DNA of 46,216 nucleotides from an uncultured Deferribacteraceae bacterium (GCA_947313825.1 CAMZNJ010000002.1:1-46216); one strand, 5' to 3'. Shown: positions 24,661 to 33,294, numbered from the stretch's first letter. Translations and numbers: made by a program. Notes: a model not told the origin generated them from the sequence alone.

Positions 24661-24845
24661 ACGCTACGCCACAGGTGGCACGCACGCCACAGCTACTCCA
24701 CAGGTGGCACGCACGCCACAGCTACGCCACACAGCTACTCCACAGGTGGCACGCACACCACAGCGACACCACAGAGCTACGCCACAGGTGGCACGCACAC
24801 CACAGCTACGCCACAGGTGGCACGCACGCCACAGCTACTCCACAG
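24661..24845 (+). repeat. About 29-bp minisatellite (GCCACAGGTGGCACGCAC)
   Basis: Five or six imperfect copies of a unit containing the small palindrome CCACAGGTGG, then CACGC and CCACAGCTAC. The array fills the space between the TPR gene and the convergent DsbA-like gene and overlaps the last few codons of the latter. Confidence 0.85.
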
Positions 24846-25527
24846 AGCGGGACGCTTCCGACGCCATGAAGCTGTCCAACTTTTGGCACAAATCAACATA
24901 GTCAGAATAAGTGTCGAAAACGCGGACAGTTTCACCGTTGCGGTCGGTGTAGCACAGTGTGGGGTAAAGACCGACGCCCATGTTACGCTTTATCTGTACA
25001 CCATGGTCGAAATCGCTCAGTGATTTGTCGGAATTGTGGTACTCCACGAATAGGTCGAAATCCAACGTGTTGCGTGCGTGGTCGTTTTCCGCCATGAAGC
25101 GGTTGAATATTTCAAGGTTGTCGTTTGGGTTGAGTGCAACAAGTGAGTGGTAGAAGAAGCAGTTGCTCACGTGCTGTGAGTAAGCGTATTCTAACTGAGG
25201 TGCTTGGTGTTTAACGCTGTAAATGCTTCGCCCCGCCCATTGGCTAGAGAGGAGAGGTTTTTTCTCACGGATAAACGTTTTGTAAACCTCGGGCACAGTG
25301 GCACACGTGCGATTGTAGAGTGATGCTTCGAGCTTGTCCACAACGGGGAAAACATTGCTGGCAACGCCGTCTAGGGAGTCGTACAGCTCACCATGGTGCA
25401 TTTCAAAGTTAATACTATCTTTGTAGGTATTCATCGCTTTGATAATATTGGTGTAGGTGGCGTTGGAGTAGCCACAGTGGGTATCGTGGAAGTAGTGGAG
25501 GGTTGGTAGTTGACTAGTTTTACTCAT
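24835..25527 (-). CDS. DsbA-like thioredoxin-fold protein with CxxS motif
   Basis: A 230-residue protein of the DsbA/FrnE-like thioredoxin superfamily. The active-site segment reads DTHCGYSNA, so the usual CxxC is CGYS with only the first cysteine. The cis-proline loop is GVGLYPTL near the C-terminus and a helical insert lies between, as in this family. There is no signal peptide, so it is probably cytoplasmic. A single active-site Cys points to an isomerase, glutathione-dependent or non-redox role rather than a disulfide oxidase. The ATG at 25527 is preferred over one two codons upstream (25533), because AGGAG (25537-25541) is 9 bases from the former and only 3 from the latter. Its 3' end runs into the minisatellite. 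Confidence 0.75.
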   Translation of the reverse strand: MSKTSQLPTLHYFHDTHCGYSNATYTNIIKAMNTYKDSINFEMHHGELYDSLDGVASNVFPVVDKLEASLYNRTCATVPEVYKTFIREKKPLLSSQWAGRSIYSVKHQAPQLEYAYSQHVSNCFFYHSLVALNPNDNLEIFNRFMAENDHARNTLDFDLFVEYHNSDKSLSDFDHGVQIKRNMGVGLYPTLCYTDRNGETVRVFDTYSDYVDLCQKLDSFMASEASRSVE

Positions 25528-25575
25528 AGTCATGGACTCCTATTATTATGAGCTCGTAGGAGCTAGGCAGTGTGG

Positions 25576-26244
25576 CTACTTAGCATTGATAAGCTCGCGA
25601 TAGATGCTGTATGTATTGTTATCATATGTATAGGTTTCTGTTTCGAGTACGACGGTTCGCAAACTGTCGTTGAAGAAGGACTCTAGCGAGTATTCAAACC
25701 GAGGCGAGTCGCATTCTAGTTGGATTAATTTTGTTCTGTAGTTGGTGTTGTCGATTAGAGTTGTTTGATTGGATACAACTTCGCGACGACACAACCTACT
25801 GTCGCTGGAGACGTTGATAACATTGATAACAGTCCCTATTTCCATGTTGCTGGGGTACTGGGAGATGAGCCCTAGGGGCATGATATCTTTGTCGTTGTAG
25901 AATGCGTATCGGTTAGAGTTTGGTATGTAGTAGCCGCAGAGGTAGCGGTTATCGTTGTCGTCTATGGAGATGAGCCGACGTGTGTTGTGGAGAATTTCGC
26001 CCTCAAAGCTTTGCAGGGAGATGAACTCCTGAACACACTGTACGCCGTAACGATTGGTGATGTAGTCGCCGTAACTAATGGATAGGATGTTTTCGGATAT
26101 TATTTCGTTGTTGTAGGTTAGTTTCTCGTAATAAGAGTAGTGTTTGGAAAGGTCATAGGAGTCGCTATTCATTTGGGTGTAGAAAAATGTGGATGCCAAT
26201 GCGATGATAACGACGACAATAGCTGAGAGGGTAAGTTTATTCAT
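25576..26244 (-). CDS. Hypothetical membrane-anchored protein
   Basis: A 222-residue protein that I cannot assign. It has one N-terminal hydrophobic segment (about 5-22, LSAIVVVIIALASTFFY) and a polar, Tyr/Asn-rich domain after it, which would be outside the inner membrane. Four Cys are spread through the domain, in VQCVQE, YLCGYY, SRLCRRE and QLECDS, and could form two disulfides. The ATG at 26244 is chosen; a TTG six codons earlier is possible. GGAG is 12 bases upstream. It is transcribed toward the DsbA-like gene, with a 48-base gap, so a redox partnership is conceivable. Confidence 0.55.
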   Translation of the reverse strand: MNKLTLSAIVVVIIALASTFFYTQMNSDSYDLSKHYSYYEKLTYNNEIISENILSISYGDYITNRYGVQCVQEFISLQSFEGEILHNTRRLISIDDNDNRYLCGYYIPNSNRYAFYNDKDIMPLGLISQYPSNMEIGTVINVINVSSDSRLCRREVVSNQTTLIDNTNYRTKLIQLECDSPRFEYSLESFFNDSLRTVVLETETYTYDNNTYSIYRELINAK

Positions 26245-26493
26245 GAGGGGTGCAGGCTCCAATGGTTGTGGTTTTGAGCGTACCGTTTCAGCCGTGCTGT
26301 TGTTGAGTGCGGGGGTGTTGTTGAGTGTACGAGGGTGGGGTATCGGCTAGTAATAATGGCTAGCGGGTTAACGGTGGGGCAACTCATGTAGCAGGTTGTT
26401 ATGACACGATATTTTCAACTGGTTACTAATATAACATAAAAAACAATAAAAAACATTCATTTTTTCAGAGTGCAGGAGAAAAGGGAGTTGAGT

Positions 26494-26569
26494 GTGCCCG
26501 CTGTGTTTGGTGGGAGGCGTGCCCGCTGTGTTTGGGGGAGGGAGGCGTGCCCGCTGTGTCTGGGGGAGC
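26494..26569. repeat. About 26-bp minisatellite, three copies
   Basis: Three copies of GTGCCCGCTGTGTTTGG plus GGGAGGC-type ends, differing by small length changes in the G-run. Confidence 0.85.
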
Positions 26570-26604
26570 TGAGAAATAACTTGCAACTTTTCTGAAATTT
26601 TAGC

Positions 26605-26633
26605 TTGACAAAGGGGGCGTTATTTGCTAGTAT
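26605..26633 (+). promoter_or_regulatory. Promoter for tRNA-Asn
   Basis: A perfect TTGACA (26605-26610), a 17-base spacer and TAGTAT (26628-26633). It lies about 80 bases before the tRNA. Confidence 0.75.
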
Positions 26634-26713
26634 TTGCCTTGGTACTTTTAGAAAAGCGACTGGCAGGTTTTGCTTTCGCATAATAAATTAATTTGTACCG
26701 TTTGTAAATTTGT

Positions 26714-26786
26714 TCCCCGGTAGCTCAATTGGCAGAGTAGGTGACTGTTAATCACTTGGTTGGCGGTTCAAGTCCGTCTCGGGGAG
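26714..26786 (+). tRNA. tRNA-Asn (GTT anticodon)
   Basis: A 73-base cloverleaf. The acceptor arms TCCCCGG and TCGGGGA pair with one G-U. The D-arm starts TAGCTCAATTGGCAGAG, the anticodon loop is CTGTTAA giving GUU for Asn, and the T-arm is GGCGGTTCAAGTCCGTC. The discriminator base is G. The 3' CCA is not encoded; C then six T follow, which would act as the terminator together with the acceptor stem. Confidence 0.95.
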
Positions 26787-26811
26787 CTTTTTTCTTTCCA
26801 CCCCCCCCCGT

Positions 26812-26856
26812 TTAAGCGTTCCCATGTTAAGCGTTCCCATGCTAAGCGTTCCCATG
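26812..26856 (+). repeat. 15-bp tandem repeat, three copies
   Basis: TTAAGCGTTCCCATG repeated three times, with T to C at the start of the third. It is flanked on both sides by runs of nine to ten C (about 26801-26809 and 26885-26893). Confidence 0.9.
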
Positions 26857-26915
26857 CCAAAACCTCCCCCTCAGAAAAACATCACCCCCCCCCGAACACA
26901 GAAATTTATTCCTTA

Positions 26916-26945
26916 TTGACTAACACGCTAATGTTCGTGTATCAT
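26916..26945 (+). promoter_or_regulatory. Promoter for the pheA-like/aroA region
   Basis: TTGACT (26916-26921), an 18-base spacer and TATCAT (26940-26945). Leader about 60 bases before the pheA-like ATG. Confidence 0.55.
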
Positions 26946-27014
26946 ACTAAGTAATGCACTGCGTCTGAGTATCTGGCGACGTAAATTAAATAACAATCAG
27001 GTGAGATAACTAAC

Positions 27015-28001
27015 ATGTCCATGGATTTAAAAGTATTGCAAAACGATATTAACAAAATAAACCTAGATCTACTAAACAAACTAGATCAGCGTTCAGCACT
27101 CATCAAAAAATTCAATGCCGACAACGCTCGCCAACAGCGTAACAACAGGCTAAACAAAAAAGATGAAAACAACACTGGCGACAGCGAAGGCAATCAACAA
27201 AAAACAACCACAAAAACACAGCAAGCTAACGTGGACGTTGTCTTTGACGCAACACTCGCTTCGGCAATGGAAAAATACTCAGGCTCATACACAGCCGCAC
27301 AAATGAAAACCATCGTCGACGCCATCGACAAAGCCACGGACACACTAACAAACAAAGGCGTTGTCGTAGGGTTCCTAAATAACCACAAAGATGCCCACAA
27401 ATCCATATCACAAAAAGCATTCAACTATATCGTCGAAACCGACTTCTCCCAAGATAGCGACGAACTCATGGACAAGCTGGAAAACGGAAATATCGATTAC
27501 GCCGTAGTGCCAACCATATCCGGCGGGGCTTACTACCACGCAAACATTGTGGAATACCTTGTCGAACCACACTTTAGCGTACTCAAAGAAGTCAACATTT
27601 ACGACAAAAATACAGGACACAGCGGATTTTTGGTTCTAGGATCACGCCCAGCAGATGCACAACAAACACTGATTACAGCCGATGGCAAAAAACCACAAAA
27701 CAACCGACGCAGAGGACAACGTGGACGTGGACGCAACGGGGGAACAATCAGCCCCACAGCACCAAACCCATACAAAAGCCTTATCCTAGCGTTTGCCATT
27801 GTTGCACCACAAACCATTGAACGAACAATAGCACTGCTGGAAGGTGCCGGTATCACCATGGAAGAACTCCACTCCCTGAAGCTCGCCTCTGGAAACTACT
27901 TCTACATAAAATGCAAACCAAGTCGAGAAGTTACAAATATTAGCTTTGTGGAAAGCAACCTGAGAGCCATTACGACGTCCCTGCATATTTACGCTCTGTA
28001 G
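27015..28001 (+). CDS. Degenerate PheA-like protein (chorismate mutase / prephenate dehydratase remnant + ACT)
   Basis: A 328-residue protein placed directly upstream of aroA. Residues 4-40 resemble the chorismate-mutase helix (LQNDINKINLDLLNKLDQR). By alignment from memory to E. coli PheA, Arg28 is kept but Arg11 is Gln and Lys39 is Asn. Residues about 111-190 match pieces of the prephenate-dehydratase domain (DYAVVPTISGG for DYGVVPIENS; HSGFLVLG for the catalytic TRFLVIG). The segment between them is much too short, so one lobe seems deleted and the Thr-Arg-Phe triad is gone. Residues 233-328 look like an ACT domain. A basic Arg/Gly run (RRRGQRGRGRNGG) lies before it. Probably not a working P-protein; possibly regulatory. 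AGGTGAG precedes the ATG. Confidence 0.6.
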   Translation: MSMDLKVLQNDINKINLDLLNKLDQRSALIKKFNADNARQQRNNRLNKKDENNTGDSEGNQQKTTTKTQQANVDVVFDATLASAMEKYSGSYTAAQMKTIVDAIDKATDTLTNKGVVVGFLNNHKDAHKSISQKAFNYIVETDFSQDSDELMDKLENGNIDYAVVPTISGGAYYHANIVEYLVEPHFSVLKEVNIYDKNTGHSGFLVLGSRPADAQQTLITADGKKPQNNRRRGQRGRGRNGGTISPTAPNPYKSLILAFAIVAPQTIERTIALLEGAGITMEELHSLKLASGNYFYIKCKPSREVTNISFVESNLRAITTSLHIYAL

Positions 28002-28337
28002 TTGGCGGGTGCTGGTGAGTGCTGGCGTGTTGCTGGCGGTTGCTGGCGGATGTTGGTGAGTGCTGGCGGATGCTGGTGAGTGCTGGCGGGATGCTGGCGG
28101 ATGCTGGTGAGTGCTGGTGCGTTGCTGGCGGATGTTGGTGAGTGCTGGCGGATGCTGGCGGGTGCTGGCGGGATGCTGGTGAGTGCTGGCGGATGCTGGC
28201 GGGATGCTAGTGCGTTGCAGGCGGGATGCTGGCGGATGCTGGTGAGTGCTGGCGGATGCTGGTGAGTGCTGGCGGGTGCTGGCGTGTTGCTGGTGTTGTT
28301 CTAAGTTTCTGGCGTTATGTTTTTTGGAGTGCTTTAA
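28002..28337 (+). repeat. GT-rich minisatellite upstream of aroA
   Basis: About 290 bases (28002-28292) of imperfect repeats of GCTGGCGGATGCTGGTGAGT and shorter variants fill the gap before aroA. Reading frames through it are repeat artefacts. The last 45 bases hold the aroA ribosome site. The array interrupts an otherwise usual gene order. Confidence 0.85.
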
Positions 28338-29909
28338 GTGTTGGGATTTCAGGCCGGAAGCAAGCGGACACGATTTTTACGCGGTATCATCATGCCTGCC
28401 CCCGACAAATCCATAACACACCGTGCTCTTATCCTTTCTAGCATGAGCGTTGGCTCCTCCTTCATTGTCAACCCCCTTGTATCCAAAGATACGACTGCCA
28501 CCATGGATGCTCTTCGTGCCCTTGGTGTGCAGATTAGCCAAAACCAAATGGGCACAACTGTTGTGTCGTCCGGTTATCAGCATTTTACTGAGCCACGTGG
28601 CGTTATTGACTGTTGTAACTCAGGCACCACAGCACGCCTTCTTGCTGGTGTTTTGGCACCGAGTGCGTTCACTACGGTTTTGACGGGGGATGACTCCCTG
28701 CGTGGCAGACCCATGGGGCGTGTTTCAACCCCTTTACGTGCTCTAGGTGCGAATATTTTTGGCAGATCTGATGCCACTCGCCTCCCCATGTGCATTGCCC
28801 CACACTCAGCACACTCAGCACACTCAGCACACTCAGCACACTCAGCACACTCAGCACACTCAGCACACTCAGCACACTCAGCACACTCAGCACACACAGC
28901 ACACTCAGCACACTCAGCACACTCAGCACGTAACTCCTCCCCCGAGGCGACCACGACCATTGTTTTGCGTGGTGAAGTTCCGTCGGCTCAGGTTAAGTCG
29001 GCGATTTTGCTGGCGGGTATTCAGCTTGATGGCAAGACGGTTTACGAGGAGCCCGTGGGGCATGGTAGTCGCGATCATACCGAGCGTATGCTCCCCATTT
29101 ATGGTGCTGACGTTTCCATTTCGGACGGTGCTGGTGTTGCTGGCGGTGTTGCTGGCGGTGGTGCTGGCACTAGTGGTTTGCGGGTCATTACTGTTTCCGG
29201 TGGTGCCCCCCTTGTTGGCACCGGCGTTCACATCCCTGGGGACATATCTTCGGCGTCGTTTTTCATTGGTGCAGTATTTTTGTGGTCAGGGTCTTCCATC
29301 AAGGTTCAGGGTGTTGGCTTAAACCCGACACGTATCGGTTTCCTTGATATTCTGGTTCGTATGGGTGCAGATTTGAGTTATGAGATTGTTGGCGACTCCC
29401 TTGAACCGTCCGGATTTATCGATGTTGAGCATTGTGAGCTCTCGGGTGTGGATGTTTCCCCTTTGGAAGTTTCTGCCATGGTGGATGAGATACCTCTTTT
29501 GATGATGCTTTCTGTTGTTGCGAGTTCACCGATAACTATTCGCGGTATTGGTGAGTTACGCCTCAAGGAGAGCGATCGCATTAAGTCCATGGTGTCGAAT
29601 TTGGCGAAAGTTGGTGTTGAGTCGGAATTCTTTTACGATAGTGCTGGCACGTCTGGCACGTCTGGCACGTCTGGTTCGGTATGTGAGTCCATTGTTCTGC
29701 ACCCCCGTCGTCGCGAAGGTGGTGCATTTGTGGGGCTACCATCTTCGAGCACCGTCGTTCTTGAGTCTTACCACGATCACCGCATTGCCATGGTGAATAT
29801 TCTTCTTGCAAAATACTTCCATGACAACATTGCTGTGGACGACATTACCCCTTTGGAAGTTTCGTTCCCCGGTTTTTTGCAGAAGCTTTCCACCTTGGAG
29901 CGGTCATAA
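28338..29909 (+). CDS. aroA: EPSP synthase AroA with tandem-repeat insertions
   Basis: AroA (5-enolpyruvylshikimate-3-phosphate synthase) joins PEP and shikimate-3-phosphate in aromatic amino acid synthesis. The conserved sites are all present: DKSITHRA (23-30), NSGTTARLL (94-102), GDDSLRGRPM (117-126), SAQVKSAILLAG, PGDISSASFF, DEIPLL, LRLKESDRI and YHDHRIAM. At 523 residues it is about 90 longer than usual because of three inserts: 14 HSA triplets at 156-197, a GVAGGVAGGGAG run at about 262-272, and GTSGTSGTSG at about 436-445. Each lies where a surface loop is expected, so activity is probably kept. GTG start with GGAG 8 bases upstream. Coding strand is GT-rich, unlike its neighbours. Followed by cmk. 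Confidence 0.93.
   Translation: MLGFQAGSKRTRFLRGIIMPAPDKSITHRALILSSMSVGSSFIVNPLVSKDTTATMDALRALGVQISQNQMGTTVVSSGYQHFTEPRGVIDCCNSGTTARLLAGVLAPSAFTTVLTGDDSLRGRPMGRVSTPLRALGANIFGRSDATRLPMCIAPHSAHSAHSAHSAHSAHSAHSAHSAHSAHSAHTAHSAHSAHSARNSSPEATTTIVLRGEVPSAQVKSAILLAGIQLDGKTVYEEPVGHGSRDHTERMLPIYGADVSISDGAGVAGGVAGGGAGTSGLRVITVSGGAPLVGTGVHIPGDISSASFFIGAVFLWSGSSIKVQGVGLNPTRIGFLDILVRMGADLSYEIVGDSLEPSGFIDVEHCELSGVDVSPLEVSAMVDEIPLLMMLSVVASSPITIRGIGELRLKESDRIKSMVSNLAKVGVESEFFYDSAGTSGTSGTSGSVCESIVLHPRRREGGAFVGLPSSSTVVLESYHDHRIAMVNILLAKYFHDNIAVDDITPLEVSFPGFLQKLSTLERS
28803..28928 (+). repeat. Fourteen in-frame nonamers in aroA
   Basis: CACTCAGCA repeated 14 times without interruption; unit 11 is CACACAGCA. 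Encodes (His-Ser-Ala)10, His-Thr-Ala, (His-Ser-Ala)3. Near-perfect identity suggests recent expansion. Confidence 0.95.
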
Positions 29910-29948
29910 AATTATAATTAGTAGAGCAGATACAACTAGGAGGACAGG

Positions 29949-30620
29949 ATGGTAGTAGCAGTTGACGGACCTGTTGGCAGTGGTAAAAGTAGCATATGCA
30001 AACTTGTTGCAAAAGAGCTTGGTTTTGTGTATTTAGATTCGGGTGCGATGTATCGGGCTTCAGCGTACATTTTGCAACACCTCAATCTACATATTGACAA
30101 CCTTTCAGGTGCTCTAGAAAAAACAGTGTTTACATTTTCGGATAATGGTGGTAGACTTAGTGTGTTTATTGATGGCAAAGGTGTGGACGTTACAGATCAC
30201 ATTCGTACCCCCGAAATTTCGGAAATAACATCGTCATTAATAGCAAAAAACACCGCCGTACGAGAGATTTTGGTTGCCAAACAACAGGAAGTCGCACGCA
30301 TGAACGAAGCTGAAGGGGTATCCCTCATTGCCGATGGGCGAGACATGGGTACAAAAGTTTTCCCCGACGCTCAATGCAAAATATACCTTGATGCGTCCCC
30401 TGAAGTTCGTGCTCAGCGTCGACTCAAAGACTATCAGCGTCAAGGACTGGACACAACCTTCGAACAGGTGCTGAAAAATCTTATAACACGGGATCATGAC
30501 GACACTACTCGCGTCGAATCACCACTCATGGTCGCCAACGGAGCTGTGGTCGTTGATACATCAAATATGACGCTAGAGGAATCGATACAAGCAATGATCG
30601 ACGTTATTTCCTCCAAATAG
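29949..30620 (+). CDS. cmk: Cytidylate kinase Cmk
   Basis: A 223-residue kinase that phosphorylates CMP and dCMP using ATP. The P-loop is GPVGSGKSS (7-15); LDSGAMYRA (about 31-39) is the family motif after it. The CMP-binding and LID elements are seen in DGRDMGTKVFPDA, YLDASPEVRAQRR, and RDHDDTTR near residue 180. Length is normal. AGGAGGA is 5 bases before the ATG. It lies 39 bases after aroA and 15 before ispH in the aroA-cmk-ispH-rpsA order, so these genes are probably one operon. Confidence 0.95.
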   Translation: MVVAVDGPVGSGKSSICKLVAKELGFVYLDSGAMYRASAYILQHLNLHIDNLSGALEKTVFTFSDNGGRLSVFIDGKGVDVTDHIRTPEISEITSSLIAKNTAVREILVAKQQEVARMNEAEGVSLIADGRDMGTKVFPDAQCKIYLDASPEVRAQRRLKDYQRQGLDTTFEQVLKNLITRDHDDTTRVESPLMVANGAVVVDTSNMTLEESIQAMIDVISSK

Positions 30621-30635
30621 GCTTGGTTAAGTAGT

Positions 30636-31469
30636 ATGAAAGTAGTAATGGCAGAACACGCCGGATTCTGTTTCGGAGTACAAGGTGCTGTGGAAAAAGT
30701 TTTTGAGCACAGCAACAAAGGTGAAAAGCTTACCGTTTTAGGACAGCTAATTCACAACCGACACGTAAGTCGTGATCTCGCCAACGCTGGTGTGGGCACC
30801 ATTTCCAACACCCATGAAGCAAATACCGACGAAACCGTTGTCATTCGTACCCATGGTGCCACAAAAACAACTTACGACGAACTGGACAGCAGGAACATCA
30901 ATATTATCGACGCAACCTGCCCCTACGTTACAAAAGTGCAAGTTGTTGCCCAAAAATTTGACCAAAACGGATTCAATGTAGTACTATTCGGAGAACGAGG
31001 ACACCCCGAAGTTACAAGCATCGTTTCATACCTAGAACGGACACACTACGTTGTTGAAACTCTGGAAGAGGCACAACAGCTCCCACACATGGAACGGTAC
31101 GCACTCGTATCGCAAACAACACAAAGCAAGGTGGCTTTCCCCGAAGTTTCAGACGTTGTTCGTGGCAAATGTAACCAGTTTGCCGTCAGCAACACCATTT
31201 GCAACGCCACCGAACTAAGACAAAACAGTGCTGTGGAGCTGTCCAAAGAAGCCGACACCATGGTTGTTATCGGCGGCCGCAACAGCGGGAATACACAACG
31301 ACTAGTAAAAACCTGTGAAAAATACTGCAACCGCGTTTTTCACATCGAATCTGTTGAAGATTTGACCAAAGATTTATTTATAAGCAGCGAGTTTACGGGA
31401 GTGACTGCAGGAGCATCAACCCCGGACTATATAATTAGTGAGGTGATGACCTTTTTAGAAGGTATGTGA
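30636..31469 (+). CDS. ispH: 4-hydroxy-3-methylbut-2-enyl diphosphate reductase IspH (LytB)
   Basis: This 277-residue iron-sulfur enzyme makes IPP and DMAPP in the last step of the MEP isoprenoid pathway. The three cluster cysteines are Cys12 (GFCFGV), Cys95 (DATCPYV) and Cys189 (NTICNAT). Substrate-site residues include His40-Asn41, His73 (RTHG) and the HPEV segment with its catalytic Glu. The late GGRNSGNT motif is intact. No strong ribosome site is visible, so translational coupling to cmk is likely. rpsA starts 3 bases after its stop. Confidence 0.95.
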   Translation: MKVVMAEHAGFCFGVQGAVEKVFEHSNKGEKLTVLGQLIHNRHVSRDLANAGVGTISNTHEANTDETVVIRTHGATKTTYDELDSRNINIIDATCPYVTKVQVVAQKFDQNGFNVVLFGERGHPEVTSIVSYLERTHYVVETLEEAQQLPHMERYALVSQTTQSKVAFPEVSDVVRGKCNQFAVSNTICNATELRQNSAVELSKEADTMVVIGGRNSGNTQRLVKTCEKYCNRVFHIESVEDLTKDLFISSEFTGVTAGASTPDYIISEVMTFLEGM

Positions 31470-31472
31470 ACT

Positions 31473-33092
31473 ATGGAGAATAATTTAGAAAATTTCGACC
31501 AACTACTGGAGCAAAGTCTTAAGTCATTTAAGATTGGAGATTCTGTCGAGGGTACTGTTACCCAAATCAACGGAGCTGAAGTAATACTTGACATAGGCTA
31601 CAAATCTGAGGCTGTCATCGACATCTCTGAACTTGAAGAAGAACCCAAACTAGGCGACACCATCAAAGCCAACATTCAAGGTTTCAGCAACGTTTACGTT
31701 GACCTTACTCGTACGCCGATGATCAAAACCCAAGCACTCGGAAGCATTGAAAAAGCCTTCGAAGAAAAAACACCCGTGGACATAGTCGTGCGACAAGAGG
31801 TAAACCAAGGGTTCCTCGTCAACGTAGGGCCGCTACAAGGATTCATGCCCGGATCACAATCACCACGTGGAAAAGATCCCATCCTAGGCAAAGCATACAA
31901 AGCACTAGTCATCGACTTCAATAAATCCAATGGCAGATTTACCGTCTCAGTAAGGCAGTTCAACGCAATCAATCGTGCCAAAGAACTAGCAGCATTCTTC
32001 GAAACACTAGAAGTCGACGCCGTTCTCAAAGGTACTGTCCGCTCAATTATGCCATACGGTGCATTCATAAACCTAGGAGTAACAGACGCTCTCGTTCATA
32101 TCACAAACATGAGCTGGGGACACGTTGCCAGTGTGGACTCCGTATGCAAGGTGGGGGACGAACTAGAATGCAAAGTTATCAGCTTTGACCCCGAAACCAA
32201 AAAAATCGACGTAAGTCTCAAGCACATGACCACCGATCCGTGGGTTTCTGCTGTGGATGTTTACCCCGTTGGAACAAAACAAACCGTAACTGTTGTCTCC
32301 TCTGGACGTACAGGGTACATTTGCGAAATCGCCGAAGGGGTTACAGGCTTCCTAAAACACGACGAAATGGACTGGGTGAAAAGGGGTGCCAACAAAGTGA
32401 AAGTAGGAGACACCGCCGAATGCCTCATTTACGACGTGGACAAAAATAGGCGTATGTTCTACCTATCACTAAAACGACTACTCGACAACCCTTGGGAAAC
32501 AATGGCAACCGAACTCCCTGAAGGAACAGTTTTCGACGGCGAAATCACCAACATCACCACTTTCGGACTCTTCATCGCAACACCATTACGCGTTGAAGGA
32601 CTCGTACACATCAGCGATATCTCTTGGACAGAAAAAATCGAAGACCTCAACGCACTCTACAAAATTGGCGACAAAACAAAAGTCAAAGTTTTACGCGTCG
32701 ATACCAAAGCTGAACAGATCCGACTCGGTATCAAACAACTGGAAGACAACCCATGGAAAACCGTGGACACATCCAAACACAAACGTGAAATGATAGACGT
32801 AACCGTTGTCGAAAAAACTAAGAACGGTGCAGTTGTCTCCATCAAAGGCACAGAACTCAAAGGCACCATACCTACCATGGATCTCACCACACCACTCGAT
32901 AGTGTGGAAATAGGTGCCGAACTGTCAGCAATCGTTGTATCCTATGATCAACGTAGCTCCGAAATACTACTTTCCACCAAAATGGTCGAAAAAATCGAGT
33001 CGGGCAAAGACGTTAAAACATACCTTCGCACACAGGCAAAAGAGGAGTCCAGCTCCGACTTTGGTAACATATTCAAAGACATGCTCAAGTAA
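31473..33092 (+). CDS. rpsA: 30S ribosomal protein S1
   Basis: A 539-residue RNA-binding protein with six S1 motif repeats, spaced about 85 residues apart from residue 20. The best-conserved ones are GTVRSIMPYGAFINLGVTDA and GEITNITTFGLFIA. It binds mRNA leaders and helps 30S initiation. The ribosome site (GAAGGT) lies inside the 3' end of ispH. IspH-S1 adjacency, even gene fusion, is known in several bacteria, so tight coupling here is expected. A strong terminator follows the gene. Confidence 0.95.
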   Translation: MENNLENFDQLLEQSLKSFKIGDSVEGTVTQINGAEVILDIGYKSEAVIDISELEEEPKLGDTIKANIQGFSNVYVDLTRTPMIKTQALGSIEKAFEEKTPVDIVVRQEVNQGFLVNVGPLQGFMPGSQSPRGKDPILGKAYKALVIDFNKSNGRFTVSVRQFNAINRAKELAAFFETLEVDAVLKGTVRSIMPYGAFINLGVTDALVHITNMSWGHVASVDSVCKVGDELECKVISFDPETKKIDVSLKHMTTDPWVSAVDVYPVGTKQTVTVVSSGRTGYICEIAEGVTGFLKHDEMDWVKRGANKVKVGDTAECLIYDVDKNRRMFYLSLKRLLDNPWETMATELPEGTVFDGEITNITTFGLFIATPLRVEGLVHISDISWTEKIEDLNALYKIGDKTKVKVLRVDTKAEQIRLGIKQLEDNPWKTVDTSKHKREMIDVTVVEKTKNGAVVSIKGTELKGTIPTMDLTTPLDSVEIGAELSAIVVSYDQRSSEILLSTKMVEKIESGKDVKTYLRTQAKEESSSDFGNIFKDMLK

Positions 33093-33120
33093 GTTAATCC
33101 TTACGGAAGGCAACGTTCGA

Positions 33121-33157
33121 GGGGGAGTAGCCACGCAAATACGGCACTCCCCTTTTT
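33121..33157 (+). terminator. Rho-independent terminator after rpsA
   Basis: GGGGAGT (33122-33128) pairs with ACTCCCC (33146-33152), followed by five T. Confidence 0.85.
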
Positions 33158-33294
33158 GCTAAAAGTTTGACGCTTTTGTACACAATATTTGAACTAATAC
33201 AGGAAAAAATCCTCCCTTATCTGTGGACGCCAATATTTTTTAGGTACCACAGTACATACGGAAACAATATTTTGTAAACTAAGGAGCGTTATTT

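Larger units (their letters stand above)
26245..26713. other. Intergenic region before tRNA-Asn
   Basis: 469 bases. The left part (about 26263-26490) is GT-rich with short GTTGTTGAGTG repeats and an AT-rich stretch; nothing functional is recognised there. Then come a three-copy minisatellite (26494-26569) and the tRNA promoter (26605-26633). Confidence 0.6.

Noticed and set aside
24675-24869. Open frame across the minisatellite (ARTPQLLHRWHA-type repeats)
   Set aside because: It is a translation of the 29-bp repeat; no start signal and no independent coding evidence.
28080-28265. Repeat-encoded frame before aroA
   Set aside because: Made only of the GCTGGCGGATGCTGGTGAG array; frames stay open because stops are absent from the unit.
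28577-28960. Antisense frame with Glu-Cys-Ala repeats inside aroA
   Set aside because: It is the complement of the HSA nonamers and of conserved aroA codons.
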